64,000 bases of DNA from Parasphingopyxis sp. (lineage in GTDB: Bacteria > Pseudomonadota > Alphaproteobacteria > Sphingomonadales > Sphingomonadaceae). Shown here piece after piece: positions 8,675 through 18,094 of the stretch. The translations under genes and the position numbers were made by a program. Every line of letters begins with the position of its first letter. The first letter of the stretch is position 1. The stretch lies in NCBI RefSeq assembly GCF_028279465.1, contig NZ_JANQNS010000014.1, forward strand, positions 124,001-188,000, in the 5' to 3' direction. The notes under the pieces are model-generated. The model was given only the letters and a program-made list of their open reading frames with translations. It was not told the DNA's origin and made no database searches.

Positions 8675-9187
8675 CTACTCGGCCTCTTCGCCCGTGTCCT
8701 GACGCATCTCGACGAAATCGACGATCGCGCGGCTGCTGGCGTTGAGGAGCGGATAAGTTGCGGAATCTTCCATCCATGCCGGGCGATCAGCCCGGCCGCC
8801 ATAGACGATGTCCACGGCCAGATTGGCGAGCAGGAACAGCAATGTGATTGCGATAAGCCCCTTGATCGCGCCGAACCCGATCCCGAGCAGCCGATCGAAC
8901 GGACCGATGATCGATTCACGCACGCCGATGCCGAGCTTGCGGCCGATGAAACGACTGCCGAAAAAGAAACCGCCGAACACGAGCGCGAAGGCCAGGATCG
9001 GCGCCGCGCCGCCGGGGCCGGTCAGCGCCTCGAACAGGATTGTCGCATCGCCATGGAAGAGCCGGAGCGCAATCACGGCGATCAGCCAGGAAAGCAGCGT
9101 CATCACTTCGAAGGTGAAACCGCGCATAAAGCCGCGGATCGCGCCGCCGCCGGCCAGAATCAGAACAATCGCATCAAGCGCGGTCAT
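8675..9187 (-). CDS. cvpA: CvpA family membrane protein
   Basis: This 170-residue inner-membrane protein has four hydrophobic segments (about residues 3-20, 26-44, 62-80 and 101-125) and the family pattern of alternating glycine-rich helices, including RGFMRGFTFEVMTLLSW. CvpA proteins are linked to colicin V production, envelope stress tolerance and biofilm traits; the molecular activity is unsettled. It starts 11 bp downstream of radA on the same strand, an order common in alphaproteobacteria, so the two are probably co-transcribed. Confidence 0.9.
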   Translation of the reverse strand: MTALDAIVLILAGGGAIRGFMRGFTFEVMTLLSWLIAVIALRLFHGDATILFEALTGPGGAAPILAFALVFGGFFFGSRFIGRKLGIGVRESIIGPFDRLLGIGFGAIKGLIAITLLFLLANLAVDIVYGGRADRPAWMEDSATYPLLNASSRAIVDFVEMRQDTGEEAE

Positions 9188-9198
9188 GATGTCGTCCG

Positions 9199-10578
9199 CT
9201 AGGCGCGGTCCAACAGATGGTCAACCAGCGCGCGAAGTGTGGAGAAGCCGTTGAGCGCCGTGCCGCTCTCCCGGCTATCGACGGCCGACGGCAGAAGCGC
9301 CTTGGCAAAACCGAGCTTGGAGGCCTCGCGCAGCCGCAATCCGGCATGGGCGACCGTCCGCACCTCGCCCGACAGAGATATCTCGCCGAACGCGACCGTA
9401 TCGGCATCGACCGGCCGCTCGGCCAACGCCGAAATCAGCGCCGCCGCCACCGCGAGATCAGCGGCCGGATCGGCAACGCGATAGCCGCCGGCGACGTTCA
9501 GATAGACTTCCGATGTCGCAAAACTCAGACCACAGCGCGCCTCCAACACGGCGAGGATCATCGCCAGCCGCCCCGAATCCCATCCGACGACGGCGCGGCG
9601 CGGCGTCGCCCCGCTCGCCAGCCGCACGACCAAGGCCTGTATCTCGACCAGCACCGGCCGTGTCCCTTCAAGTGCCGGGAAGACGACCGCGCCGCTGACA
9701 TCGTCCTGCCGGTTGGTCAGGAACAGCGAGGAGGGATTGGCGACCTCTTCAAGCCCCTGCTCGGCCATCGCGAAGACGCCGATCTCGTCGGTGCCGCCGA
9801 ACCGGTTCTTGATCGCGCGCAGGATGCGATATTGATGGCTGCGCTCGCCTTCGAAGCTCAGCACCGTATCGACCATATGTTCGAGCACGCGCGGGCCCGC
9901 GATCGCACCGTCCTTGGTGACATGCCCGACCAGCACCATGGCCGTGCCGCGCTCCTTGGCGAAACGGATCAGCTCCTGCGCCGAGGCGCGCACCTGGCTC
10001 ACCGTGCCCGGCGCGCCTTCGATCAGGTCGCTGTGCATGGTCTGGATCGAATCGATCACGAGCAGCGCCGGCGGCTTCGCACCGCCCTCGCCAAGCGTTG
10101 TCAGGATATCGCGCACCGATGTGGCTGCGGCGAGCTTCATCGGCGCTTCGCCAAGCCCCAGCCGCCGGGCGCGCAGCCGGATCTGATCCGCCGCTTCCTC
10201 GCCCGAAATATAGGTGACGTCATGGCCCCGTTTGGCAATAATCGCGCTTGCCTGGAGGAGCAGCGTCGATTTGCCGATACCCGGATCGCCGCCGAGCAAA
10301 GTTGCGGAGCCTTCGACCAGCCCCCCGCCGAGCGCGCGATCGAGTTCGGCAATGCCGGTCGTGATCCGCTCCGGCAGCGCGATATCGGCGTCGAGGCCGA
10401 CGAGATCGACGGCTTTCCCGCCCGATTGCAGGTTATGTTTGGCCTGGAACGGTGTCACCACGCCGCCTGCATCCTCGACCAGCGTATTCCATTCCCCGCA
10501 GTCCGCGCACTGGCCCTGCCATTTGGACGCAACGGCCCCGCAGGACTGGCAGACATAGCGTTTTTTCGGTTTGGCCAT
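9199..10578 (-). CDS. radA: DNA repair protein RadA (Sms)
   Basis: RadA is a RecA-like ATPase and helicase that drives branch migration during recombinational repair. The 459-residue protein has an N-terminal C4 zinc finger (Cys10, Cys13, Cys24, Cys27), a Walker A motif GGDPGIGKST (96-105), the diagnostic KNRFG motif in the middle and a C-terminal Lon-protease-like domain that lacks protease chemistry in this family. The ATG at 10578 follows directly after a spacer containing a REP-like palindrome. Confidence 0.97.
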   Translation of the reverse strand: MAKPKKRYVCQSCGAVASKWQGQCADCGEWNTLVEDAGGVVTPFQAKHNLQSGGKAVDLVGLDADIALPERITTGIAELDRALGGGLVEGSATLLGGDPGIGKSTLLLQASAIIAKRGHDVTYISGEEAADQIRLRARRLGLGEAPMKLAAATSVRDILTTLGEGGAKPPALLVIDSIQTMHSDLIEGAPGTVSQVRASAQELIRFAKERGTAMVLVGHVTKDGAIAGPRVLEHMVDTVLSFEGERSHQYRILRAIKNRFGGTDEIGVFAMAEQGLEEVANPSSLFLTNRQDDVSGAVVFPALEGTRPVLVEIQALVVRLASGATPRRAVVGWDSGRLAMILAVLEARCGLSFATSEVYLNVAGGYRVADPAADLAVAAALISALAERPVDADTVAFGEISLSGEVRTVAHAGLRLREASKLGFAKALLPSAVDSRESGTALNGFSTLRALVDHLLDRA

Positions 10579-10637
10579 GGCGATTCCATAGCGAGAACAA
10601 AAGGGGAATACTAGAGGGTGTGCGTATCGGTGTGTAT

Positions 10638-10705
10638 GTCATTCCCGCGAAGGCGGGAATCCAGATCGGACGTTGGAACTGGATTCCCGCCTTCGCGGGA
10701 ATGAC
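10638..10705. repeat. REP-like palindrome with CCCGCGAAGGCGGG core
   Basis: Two 26-bp arms, GTCATTCCCGCGAAGGCGGG followed by AATCCA and the exact reverse complement, flank a loop of about 16 bp. Each arm also contains its own smaller CCCGC/GCGGG palindrome. This sequence type is very widespread in proteobacterial intergenic DNA. It lies between the 5' end of radA and the 3' end of the Mur ligase gene and may stabilise or terminate the upstream transcript. Confidence 0.9.
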
Positions 10706-10709
10706 GAAG

Positions 10710-12104
10710 TCAGGATTTGATCCAGCCCAGCAAATCCGCCGCGAATGACGACAATGTATCGTCGCGCGCGCCCATCACGATAATCCGATCCCCCGGCCGC
10801 GCCAGTTCGGTCAGCCGCACGCCACAGTCCTTGCGATCCGGGATATGCGCCGCCTGCCGCCCGGCCCGCACCACGCCGTCGACGATGACGTCACTGCCTA
10901 TACTGCGATCTGTCGTACCTCCAAAATAGACAGGATTACATAGGATTAAGTGATCTTCTTCAGAAATATTATCAGCAAAACAGGCGATCAGCTCGGTGCC
11001 CATCTGCTTGAGCGGGCCATAGCCGTGCGGCTGGAAAAAGACGAGCAGCCGGCCAGGAAAGGCGTGGAGCGTCTTGAGGGTCGCGGCGATCTTGTCCGGA
11101 TTATGCCCGAAATCGTCGATCACGGTGACGTCATGCGCCGTGCCGACAATCTCGAACCGCCGCCGGAGCCCCAGAAAACGGCCGATCGAGGCGGCCGCGT
11201 CCGCCAGCGGGATATCGCAAGCGCGCGCCGCGGCAATCGCCGCCAGCGCGTTCGCCGCATTGTGCAGGCCGGGGACGGCCAGCTCGACATGGCGGCTTTC
11301 CGCGCCCTCGATGACGTCGAACGTCACCGACAACGGCCGCTCGACGACATTGGCGCCCCGGATATCGGCTCTCTCGCCGAAACCGACGCGGCACAACCGA
11401 TCCGGCGCGACCGTTTCGGCCAGCGCGGCGCTTTCGGCATCGTCGATATTGACGATCGCGCGACCCGCGCGCTCGAGAAACCCGCCGAACAGCGTGCGCA
11501 ATTCCTCCATCGATTTATGATCGAGCGAGATATTGTTGAGGATCGCGATATCCGGCGCGTACAAGGCGATGGAACCGTCACTCTCGTCCACCTCGCTGAC
11601 AAACGCATCGCCCTGCCCCACCAGCGCACTGGCGAAGGGCGTTTCGTCGGAAATGAAATTCTTCATGACCGCGCCGTTCATGACGGTGGGGTCGCGCCCG
11701 CAATCGTGCAGGATCCAGCCGATCATGCCGGTGACCGTCGATTTCCCGCTGGTGCCCGCGACGCCGATGCTGCGCGACGCTGCATTGAACAGGCTGGCGA
11801 GCAGCTCCGGGCGAGTCATCCGGTCCAGCCCGAGTGCGCGTGACGCCATGACGTCAGGCACCGTGTCTTCCACGGCGGCGGACGCCACAAGTATCTGATT
11901 CTTATCGGTCAATCCGCTGCCATCCTGCGGGAACAGATCGATGCCCTGCCCCCGCAACCAGTCGAATTTGTCCGCCGTCCGCCCCTGGTCGAGCGCCCGG
12001 TCCGATCCTGCGACCGTGAAACCGCGCCCGCTCAGGATGCTTGCGAGCGGCAGCATCCCGCTGCCGCCGATTCCGCAGAAGAAATAGGATTTGTCCTCGG
12101 TCAT
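10710..12104 (-). CDS. Mur ligase family protein (MurC/Mpl-like)
   Basis: The protein (464 aa) is an ATP-dependent amide-bond ligase of peptidoglycan metabolism. It has the N-terminal UDP-sugar-binding Rossmann motif FFCGIGGSGM (8-17), the ATP P-loop GTSGKST (117-123), the central SEVDESDGS motif and a C-terminal Mur ligase domain. MurC adds L-Ala to UDP-MurNAc; Mpl instead attaches recovered tripeptide. The divergent LD-carboxypeptidase next door releases D-Ala from tetrapeptides, which makes a recycling (Mpl) role attractive, and murC usually sits in the dcw cluster. The sequence alone does not settle the choice. Bases about 10915-10990 are markedly AT-rich compared with the rest of the gene. 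Confidence 0.82.
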   Translation of the reverse strand: MTEDKSYFFCGIGGSGMLPLASILSGRGFTVAGSDRALDQGRTADKFDWLRGQGIDLFPQDGSGLTDKNQILVASAAVEDTVPDVMASRALGLDRMTRPELLASLFNAASRSIGVAGTSGKSTVTGMIGWILHDCGRDPTVMNGAVMKNFISDETPFASALVGQGDAFVSEVDESDGSIALYAPDIAILNNISLDHKSMEELRTLFGGFLERAGRAIVNIDDAESAALAETVAPDRLCRVGFGERADIRGANVVERPLSVTFDVIEGAESRHVELAVPGLHNAANALAAIAAARACDIPLADAAASIGRFLGLRRRFEIVGTAHDVTVIDDFGHNPDKIAATLKTLHAFPGRLLVFFQPHGYGPLKQMGTELIACFADNISEEDHLILCNPVYFGGTTDRSIGSDVIVDGVVRAGRQAAHIPDRKDCGVRLTELARPGDRIIVMGARDDTLSSFAADLLGWIKS

Positions 12105-12156
12105 CCCGCCTCGCTATGGGGAGCGGCGCAGTTTTTCAATTTCGGAGATGCGGGCG

Positions 12157-12990
12157 ATGGGAATAAATGCGATGCGCATCGGCATTGTCGCGGCCGGTTC
12201 GCCGTTCGATCCTGACATCGCGGATCGTGTGAAGGCCCTGGCCGCATCGCTGTTCCCCGGGAATCCGCCCGAGCTTATCGTCCATCCCAACAGTTTCCTG
12301 CGACACGGCCATTTCGCGGGGCCCGATAGAGCGCGCACCGAAGCTTTCCTCGATATCGCTAACGATCCTGGTATCGATGCGCTCTGGTTCGCCCGGGGCG
12401 GTTATGGGGCGTGCCGGGTCGCCGAGGCGGCACTGGCCGGGCTTGAACCAGCGGCGCGCAATAAAGTCTATCTCGGCTATAGCGATGCCGGCGTGATGCT
12501 CGCCGCGCTTTATCGAGAGGGCTATCGTGTCGCGCATGGGCCGATGTGCCAGGACATCGTGCGCGACGGTGGCGAAGCGGCAATCGCGCGAGCCCTGCGC
12601 TGGCTTGTGGATAAGGACCCGACCGCGCTCGAACCCTCGCTGGACGGCGCCACGCCCGCCGCGGCCTTCAACATGATCACGCTGAGCCAGATCCTCGGCA
12701 CGCCGCTCCAGCCAGACTTCGCAAATCATGTGATAATGATTGAAGAAATATCTGAATATCTGTATAAAATTGACAGAACCATGTACCATATCACGGCCAA
12801 TCCGGGCATCCGAAAAGCGGCCGGCATTCGCCTCGGCCGGTGCAGCGATATGATCCAGAATGACACGGATTTCGGCATGACCGCCGAAGAGATTGTCCAC
12901 CATTGGTGCGAGCGGTCCGGAATCCCCTTTCTGGGCTCCGCCGATATCGGTCATGACGCCGCCAACCGCATCGTCCCCTTTGGCATTTGA
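12157..12990 (+). CDS. ldcA: LD-carboxypeptidase (peptidase family S66)
   Basis: LdcA cleaves the L-lysyl/DAP-D-alanine bond of murein tetrapeptides during cytosolic peptidoglycan recycling. In the 277-residue product the S66 triad is visible: Ser109 in GYSDAG, Glu200 in the SEYLYKIDR segment, and His266 in SADIGHDAANRIVPFG. Three in-frame ATGs (12148, 12157, 12172) are possible; 12157 has GGAG nine bases upstream. It diverges from the Mur ligase gene across about 52 bp. Bases 12720-12790, around the catalytic Glu, are unusually AT-rich. Confidence 0.9.
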   Translation: MGINAMRIGIVAAGSPFDPDIADRVKALAASLFPGNPPELIVHPNSFLRHGHFAGPDRARTEAFLDIANDPGIDALWFARGGYGACRVAEAALAGLEPAARNKVYLGYSDAGVMLAALYREGYRVAHGPMCQDIVRDGGEAAIARALRWLVDKDPTALEPSLDGATPAAAFNMITLSQILGTPLQPDFANHVIMIEEISEYLYKIDRTMYHITANPGIRKAAGIRLGRCSDMIQNDTDFGMTAEEIVHHWCERSGIPFLGSADIGHDAANRIVPFGI

Positions 12991-13086
12991 AAAATTGGCG
13001 AAATCAGCCCGAATTTTACCGAAAATTAACCATGTGCCGCGAGAAGCGATGCTAGGGACAAGAGCTATTCAGCCGGGGGTACATCA

Positions 13087-14715
13087 ATGGCGGATTTGTC
13101 AGCCGAGGCGACGCTCGACACGGCGCGGCACAAGGCCTTGCGCCGGATGTACGCCGAAACCCAGAGTTTCGTCTGCCGCTTTACCGCCGATGTCGGCTTC
13201 GACGAGGCGCAGCCCGACTGGGCCGCGCTGACCGGCCAGGCCCGGCCCGAATATGACGGCCATGGCTGGATGGACGCGATCCACCCCGACGATATCGAGA
13301 TCACGAAACGCGAATGGGAGATAGCGCGCGACGGCGGGTATCAGATGCTGCGCACGCACCGGATCCGCAGCCGCGACGGCGAGTGGCGGCGTTTCGCGGT
13401 GAAAGCCGTACCGCAGATCGATGACGACGGTGCAATCCTCTCATGGACGGCAATCCATTCCGACATCACCGACCTCCGGCCGAACAGCCGCGAAAAGGTC
13501 GTACCGCTCGAAACCGCCGAACTGCCGCCGCTCGAATCCTCAACGATCATGAACCAGCTCGGCGAAGGTGTGATCGTCACCGATGCACTCGGCCAGATCG
13601 TGTTCGTCAACGACAAGGCTGTCGAACTGCATGGCGTCAAAAGCCTCAATGTCGAGCCGGAAAACTATACGGACAGCTATCGCCTGTTCACCGTCGACGG
13701 CGCCCCCTACCCGCCGCTCGAACTACCGCTCTCCCGGGCCGTCCTTCGAGGCGAAACGGTCGAAGATACCCGCTGGCGCATCCAGCGGCCCGACGGTACC
13801 GAAATTCTCGCGATAGGCACGGCGCGGCCGCTTTACGATTCGGAGGGCAATCAGCAGGGTGGCGTCCTGACGATGCGTGACGACACCGCACGCCATGGCG
13901 CGGAAGAACAGCTTGCGTTGCTCAACGAGACGCTCGAGACGCGCGTCACAGAAGCGATAGAAGAACGCGCCATCGCGGAGGAGGCGCTCGTTCAGGCGCA
14001 GAAGATGGAAGCCGTTGGCCAACTGACCGGCGGCATCGCGCATGATTTCAACAATCTGCTGACAGTGATCTCGGGCAGCATACAGCTGCTCGAATTGCGG
14101 TTGAAAGATACGGACGATGAAAAGGTCCACCGGCATCTCGACGGCATTTCCGGCGCCACGCAACGCGCGGCCGCCCTGACTCAGAGGCTGCTCGCCTTTT
14201 CGCGTCGCCAGTCGCTCGCGCCAAAACCAACAAACCTCAGCGCACTGATCGATGAACTCGGCGATATGATCCGGCGCACCATCGGCGAGGCGATCGTCTT
14301 CAACACGGAACTGACCGCGGACATGCGCGCCATATTCGTCGATCGCAATCAGCTCGAAAATGTGCTGCTCAATCTCTCGCTCAACGCCCGCGACGCCATG
14401 CCGCAGGGCGGACAGCTATGGCTAAAAACCGAAGAGACACGGATCGGCGACGCCGATGCCAATCTCGCAGCGGGCGACTATGCCGTTATCTCCGTCATCG
14501 ATACGGGCATCGGCATGGACGAAGACACCATCGCCCACGCTTTCGAACCCTTTTTCACGACCAAGGATGTCGGCAAGGGCACGGGCCTCGGCCTCTCGAT
14601 GATCTACGGTTTTCTGAAACAATCTGGCGGCCATGCCGAGATCAGCTCGGAGCCCGGCGTCGGGACGACGATCAAACTCTATCTGCCAACCTGCGCCGAT
14701 CGCGGCGACGCATAG
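13087..14715 (+). CDS. PAS-domain sensor histidine kinase (orphan)
   Basis: The 542-residue protein has no obvious membrane segment and is probably cytosolic. Two PAS/PAC modules are visible (about 20-130 and 150-270), followed by a coiled-coil stretch and a kinase core. The H-box is GGIAHDFNNLL with phospho-acceptor His319; the N-box holds Asn433; the G boxes read DTGIGM and GKGTGLGLSM. This HisKA/HATPase type often ends in a receiver domain, but here the frame stops right after the ATPase domain (STIKLYLP motif region), and no response regulator lies nearby. The partner and signal are unknown. A possible promoter lies in the AT-rich 96-bp gap upstream (TTAACC near 13026 and TGCTAG 18 bp further on). 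Confidence 0.9.
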   Translation: MADLSAEATLDTARHKALRRMYAETQSFVCRFTADVGFDEAQPDWAALTGQARPEYDGHGWMDAIHPDDIEITKREWEIARDGGYQMLRTHRIRSRDGEWRRFAVKAVPQIDDDGAILSWTAIHSDITDLRPNSREKVVPLETAELPPLESSTIMNQLGEGVIVTDALGQIVFVNDKAVELHGVKSLNVEPENYTDSYRLFTVDGAPYPPLELPLSRAVLRGETVEDTRWRIQRPDGTEILAIGTARPLYDSEGNQQGGVLTMRDDTARHGAEEQLALLNETLETRVTEAIEERAIAEEALVQAQKMEAVGQLTGGIAHDFNNLLTVISGSIQLLELRLKDTDDEKVHRHLDGISGATQRAAALTQRLLAFSRRQSLAPKPTNLSALIDELGDMIRRTIGEAIVFNTELTADMRAIFVDRNQLENVLLNLSLNARDAMPQGGQLWLKTEETRIGDADANLAAGDYAVISVIDTGIGMDEDTIAHAFEPFFTTKDVGKGTGLGLSMIYGFLKQSGGHAEISSEPGVGTTIKLYLPTCADRGDA

Positions 14716-14756
14716 CGCGCTCGACAAACCCAGCCTCTCCTGTCACCTAACCGCGC

Positions 14757-17057
14757 ATGCGCGAGAAAGAGCTGCGCCTGGCCCTGGTCTGTTATGGCGG
14801 CATCAGCCTCGCAATCTACATGCACGGCATCACCAAGGAGATCTGGCGGCTGCTGCGCGCCAGCCGCGCCTTTCACGACGATCTTGCGCCAGCCGATACT
14901 TCGCAGCGCCTCTACCGGGAACTCTTCGAGACAATCGAGCGGGAATGCGGCGTCAAGCTGCGCGCGATGGTCGACATCATCGCCGGCGCGAGCGCAGGCG
15001 GGATCAACGGCGTATTTCTCGCCGAGGCGATAACCTCGGGCAAATCGCTCGATCCGCTGACCCAGCTCTGGCTCGACAAGGCCGATGTCGACGTCTTGCT
15101 GGCGCCTGACAAACGGCCGATCTCGCGCTTCTCGAAATTCTGGGCGACGCCGATCGCCTGGGCCGTGGCGCGGCGGCGTGGTGGCGCGGTGGCGACGACC
15201 GTCGACCCCGAAGCGCAGGACGAGGTCAGCGCAAAGCTCTCGCGCTTCGTGCGCGCCAAATGGTTTCAGCCACCCTTTGGCGGCAAGGGCTTTGCCAATC
15301 TCGCCCTCGATGCGCTGGAATCGATGGAAACGATGACGGCGGGCGCGCCGCTGCTGCCGGACGGGCAGCCGCTCGATCTGTTCGTCACCGTCACCGATTT
15401 TCACGGCCATCCGCAGAAACTCCGGCTGAACTCGCCGCCCGAGATTACCGAGACCGAGCACCGGCTGACCCTGTCCTTCACCGACCATGGCAGCGAAGAG
15501 CGCGATCTGGGCAGCATCGCCGAACTCGCCTTTGCCGTGCGCGCGACGGCCAGTTTTCCCGGCGCCTTTCCGCCCTTCACCGTGCAGGAACTCGATACGG
15601 TGCTGGAGGAGCGCGGCATTGCCTGGCCGGGCCGCGATGCGTTTCTGAAGCGCGTATTGCCCAAGCAGTTCGCGGCCGGCACGGCGGAAACGACGGCGCT
15701 GATCGACGGGTCGGTGCTCGCCAATGCACCGTTCGGCCCGGCAATCGACGCCTTGCGAGACCGGCCCGCGCATCGCGAGGTCGACCGCCGCTTCGTTTAT
15801 ATCGACCCCAAGCCCGGCATACGCAGCATCCGCATGGGCGAGGATAGCGAGGAGCCGCCCGGCTTTTTCCGCGCGATTTTCGGCGCCCTGTCCGACATCC
15901 CGCGCGAACAGCCGATCCGCGACAATCTCGAGGCGATCGAGGAACATTCGCGCCGGATCATGCGCATGCGGCGGATTGTCGAGGCAATCCGGCCGCAGGT
16001 CGAAACCGCGATTGCCGACGATTTCGGCCGGACGCTATTCCTCAACCGGCCGACACCGCAACGGCTCGCCGGATGGCGCGCCAAGGCGCAGAATTTCGCG
16101 GTGAAGGAGGCCGGCTATGCCTATGCCTCCTATGCCCAGCTCAAACTGTCCGGCATCGTCGAGGAACTGGCCGAAATCCTCGCCGCTCTCGCCGAAGACA
16201 GCATAAAGCCGCACGAGATACGGCGCGCGATATGGGAAGATATCGGCAAGCAAGGACTGGGCAAAGCCGATGCGATCACGCTCGACAGCACGAATGAGGA
16301 GGCCATCGCCTTTTTCCGCGCGCATGATCTGCTGTTCCGCACGCGCCGCCTGCGCTTCCTGCTGCGTACGCTCCACCAGATCGAGGAAGGCGGGCAGTGT
16401 GAACCCGAAGCGATCAACGCGGCGCGCAATGCGATCTACGATACGCTCGGCGACTATCTCGATCGCGAACGGCCCGAATATTATGATGACGCCATGGCGG
16501 ACGCGGCGCGCGACGCAATGGCGGAACCGGGCGAAGCGCTGGAGCGGCTGGCCACGGCGCGCGATCTGCAGGCCGCCGATGCACGCGGCGAGGAGCTGTT
16601 GGCCGAAGCACTGAGCGCCCTGCCCAAGGCCGAGCGGCGCACGATGCTCTTCGCCTATCTGGGCTTTCCTTTTTACGATGTCGCGACGCTGCCGCTGTTG
16701 CAGGGCGAAGGGTTGGACGAGTTCGATCCGGTCAAGGTCGACCGGATCGCCCCCGAGGATGCGCAATCGATCCGCGAAGGCGGGGCCGAGGCGACGCTCA
16801 AGGGCCTCGAATTCAACAGCTTCGGCGCCTTTTTCAGCCGCAGCTATCGCGAGAATGATTTTCTCTGGGGGCGGCTCCATGGCGCGGAGCGGCTGATCGA
16901 CATCCTGCTCTCGGCGATACCCGAGGGCGAAGGCCTATCCGAACTCGACGTCGCAGAATTCAAGAAACGCGCCTTTCGCGCCGTGCTCGAAGAGGAACGC
17001 CCCCGCCTCACCTATATCCAGCCGCTGATGGATCAGATCGAAACGGAAATCGGCTAG
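14757..17057 (+). CDS. Large patatin-like phospholipase (DUF3376-type)
   Basis: The 766-residue protein opens with a patatin domain: the oxyanion region CYGGISLAIYMHG (residues 12-24), the nucleophile elbow GASAGG with Ser79, and the partner Asp in LIDGSVLANAPF near residue 320. Patatins are Ser-Asp lipid acyl hydrolases. The C-terminal half is long, helical and charged, as in patatin-related proteins with a DUF3376 region, and no signal peptide is present. The substrate is unknown, but membrane lipid turnover is likely. It starts 41 bp after the histidine kinase, so co-transcription is possible. A palindromic repeat follows the stop. Confidence 0.85.
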   Translation: MREKELRLALVCYGGISLAIYMHGITKEIWRLLRASRAFHDDLAPADTSQRLYRELFETIERECGVKLRAMVDIIAGASAGGINGVFLAEAITSGKSLDPLTQLWLDKADVDVLLAPDKRPISRFSKFWATPIAWAVARRRGGAVATTVDPEAQDEVSAKLSRFVRAKWFQPPFGGKGFANLALDALESMETMTAGAPLLPDGQPLDLFVTVTDFHGHPQKLRLNSPPEITETEHRLTLSFTDHGSEERDLGSIAELAFAVRATASFPGAFPPFTVQELDTVLEERGIAWPGRDAFLKRVLPKQFAAGTAETTALIDGSVLANAPFGPAIDALRDRPAHREVDRRFVYIDPKPGIRSIRMGEDSEEPPGFFRAIFGALSDIPREQPIRDNLEAIEEHSRRIMRMRRIVEAIRPQVETAIADDFGRTLFLNRPTPQRLAGWRAKAQNFAVKEAGYAYASYAQLKLSGIVEELAEILAALAEDSIKPHEIRRAIWEDIGKQGLGKADAITLDSTNEEAIAFFRAHDLLFRTRRLRFLLRTLHQIEEGGQCEPEAINAARNAIYDTLGDYLDRERPEYYDDAMADAARDAMAEPGEALERLATARDLQAADARGEELLAEALSALPKAERRTMLFAYLGFPFYDVATLPLLQGEGLDEFDPVKVDRIAPEDAQSIREGGAEATLKGLEFNSFGAFFSRSYRENDFLWGRLHGAERLIDILLSAIPEGEGLSELDVAEFKKRAFRAVLEEERPRLTYIQPLMDQIETEIG

Positions 17058-17080
17058 CGAGCGAACAATTTCGAATAAAT

Positions 17081-17186
17081 CGTCATTGCGAGGAGGCCCA
17101 AACTTGTTTCGGGGCGACGAAGCAATCCAGAGCGGCTAGCGACATCGCCTGCAGCTCTGGATTGCTTCGCTGCGCTCGCAATGACG
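17081..17186. repeat. 106-bp palindromic intergenic repeat, copy 2
   Basis: It is bounded by CGTCATTGCG and CGCAATGACG, with inner arms around GCAATCCAGAGC and GCTCTGGATTGC. Length and layout match the copy at 6254-6359 exactly, while the central loop sequence differs. It separates the convergent patatin-like and acetyltransferase-like genes, the same kind of location as copy 1. Confidence 0.87.
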
Positions 17187-17212
17187 GTGTTTCAGTCTGA
17201 AATAATCATGCT

Positions 17213-18094
17213 CTATTCGGCCGCCCGCAAGCGCTTGGCGAACGCGACCATGCGGTCGAAACTGCTGAGCGCCGTAACGAGCGCGCGATTGGCCGGCGTT
17301 CTCCGCAACAGTAGCAGATCTGCGCAATCGAGCTTGCCGGTCGCGAAACGGCGCTTCTGCTGCCCATCGCCCTCGGTAAAGTCGAACCGGCGGAAGCGGC
17401 TTTCTTCGATGATCTGCCGCAGCGCTTCCATCAGGAGTACCGTGCCCGGCGAATGGCGCGACCATGCGGGATCGTAGCCGAGATAGGCGTAGATCAACGT
17501 ATCGCCGCCCGCCGGCGCATAGAGATAGCTGACCGGCTTGCCCTCCGCGAACAGCAGCCAGCCGCGCACCTGATCCCGCGCCGCCGCGCGGTTCATATCG
17601 GCCACGAACTCCGCATCCTCGGGCAGGCCGTAATCGAGCAACTTCTCCTGATAGGTTTTCGCCGAAAGCCGCCGGGCGAGATCGTGAAATTCGACCATCT
17701 CGTCCGGCGTGCGATAGGTACGAAAATCGAGCGTACCGCCGAAGAGCTTGGCGAATTTGCGGACCTTGCGGCGCAGCGTCGAGCGGCTCTTGCCGGAGAA
17801 GGTCGCGAGATAATCGTCGAAACTGCCCGACAGGTCGGCATAGCGGCGCGCATAGCGCTGGCGGACGAGCGCGATCGTGTCGTCATCGCGGGCCATCAGC
17901 GCAGCAAGCTGCGCCTCGGGCAGCGATGTGACGAAATAGCCATCGGCAGCGGCAGGCAAGACCGGCAGGTCGATCCCCTCCCCGGCCATCGCCTCGTCGA
18001 GCGAAAGGCCGACGCGGACCAGCTTGCGCCGCACCGAAAACATGGTGCGGGCGCCAATACGAAAGCGCAGGGGCAGAGAGATCGCGGTCGTCAT
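17213..18094 (-). CDS. GNAT/CelD-type acyltransferase-like protein
   Basis: The 293-residue protein fits the Acetyltransf_6 (BcsL/CelD, FemAB-like) group that transfers acyl or aminoacyl groups in polysaccharide or envelope pathways. Visible features are a basic central helix (STLRRKVRKFAKLF), and the C-terminal half with PVSYLYAP, YAYLGYDPAWSRHSPGTVLLM and FDFTEGDGQQKRRF, the last being the typical closing motif. No signal peptide is present. The ATG at 18094 overlaps the stop of the deacetylase gene by 4 bp, so the two are translated as a coupled pair. The substrate is unknown; an exopolysaccharide or lipid-linked sugar is inferred from the partner. Confidence 0.75.
   Translation of the reverse strand: MTTAISLPLRFRIGARTMFSVRRKLVRVGLSLDEAMAGEGIDLPVLPAAADGYFVTSLPEAQLAALMARDDDTIALVRQRYARRYADLSGSFDDYLATFSGKSRSTLRRKVRKFAKLFGGTLDFRTYRTPDEMVEFHDLARRLSAKTYQEKLLDYGLPEDAEFVADMNRAAARDQVRGWLLFAEGKPVSYLYAPAGGDTLIYAYLGYDPAWSRHSPGTVLLMEALRQIIEESRFRRFDFTEGDGQQKRRFATGKLDCADLLLLRRTPANRALVTALSSFDRMVAFAKRLRAAE

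Noticed and set aside
10638-10705. CRISPR-like repeat
   Set aside because: It is a single inverted pair, not a series of direct repeats with spacers. No cas genes are present.
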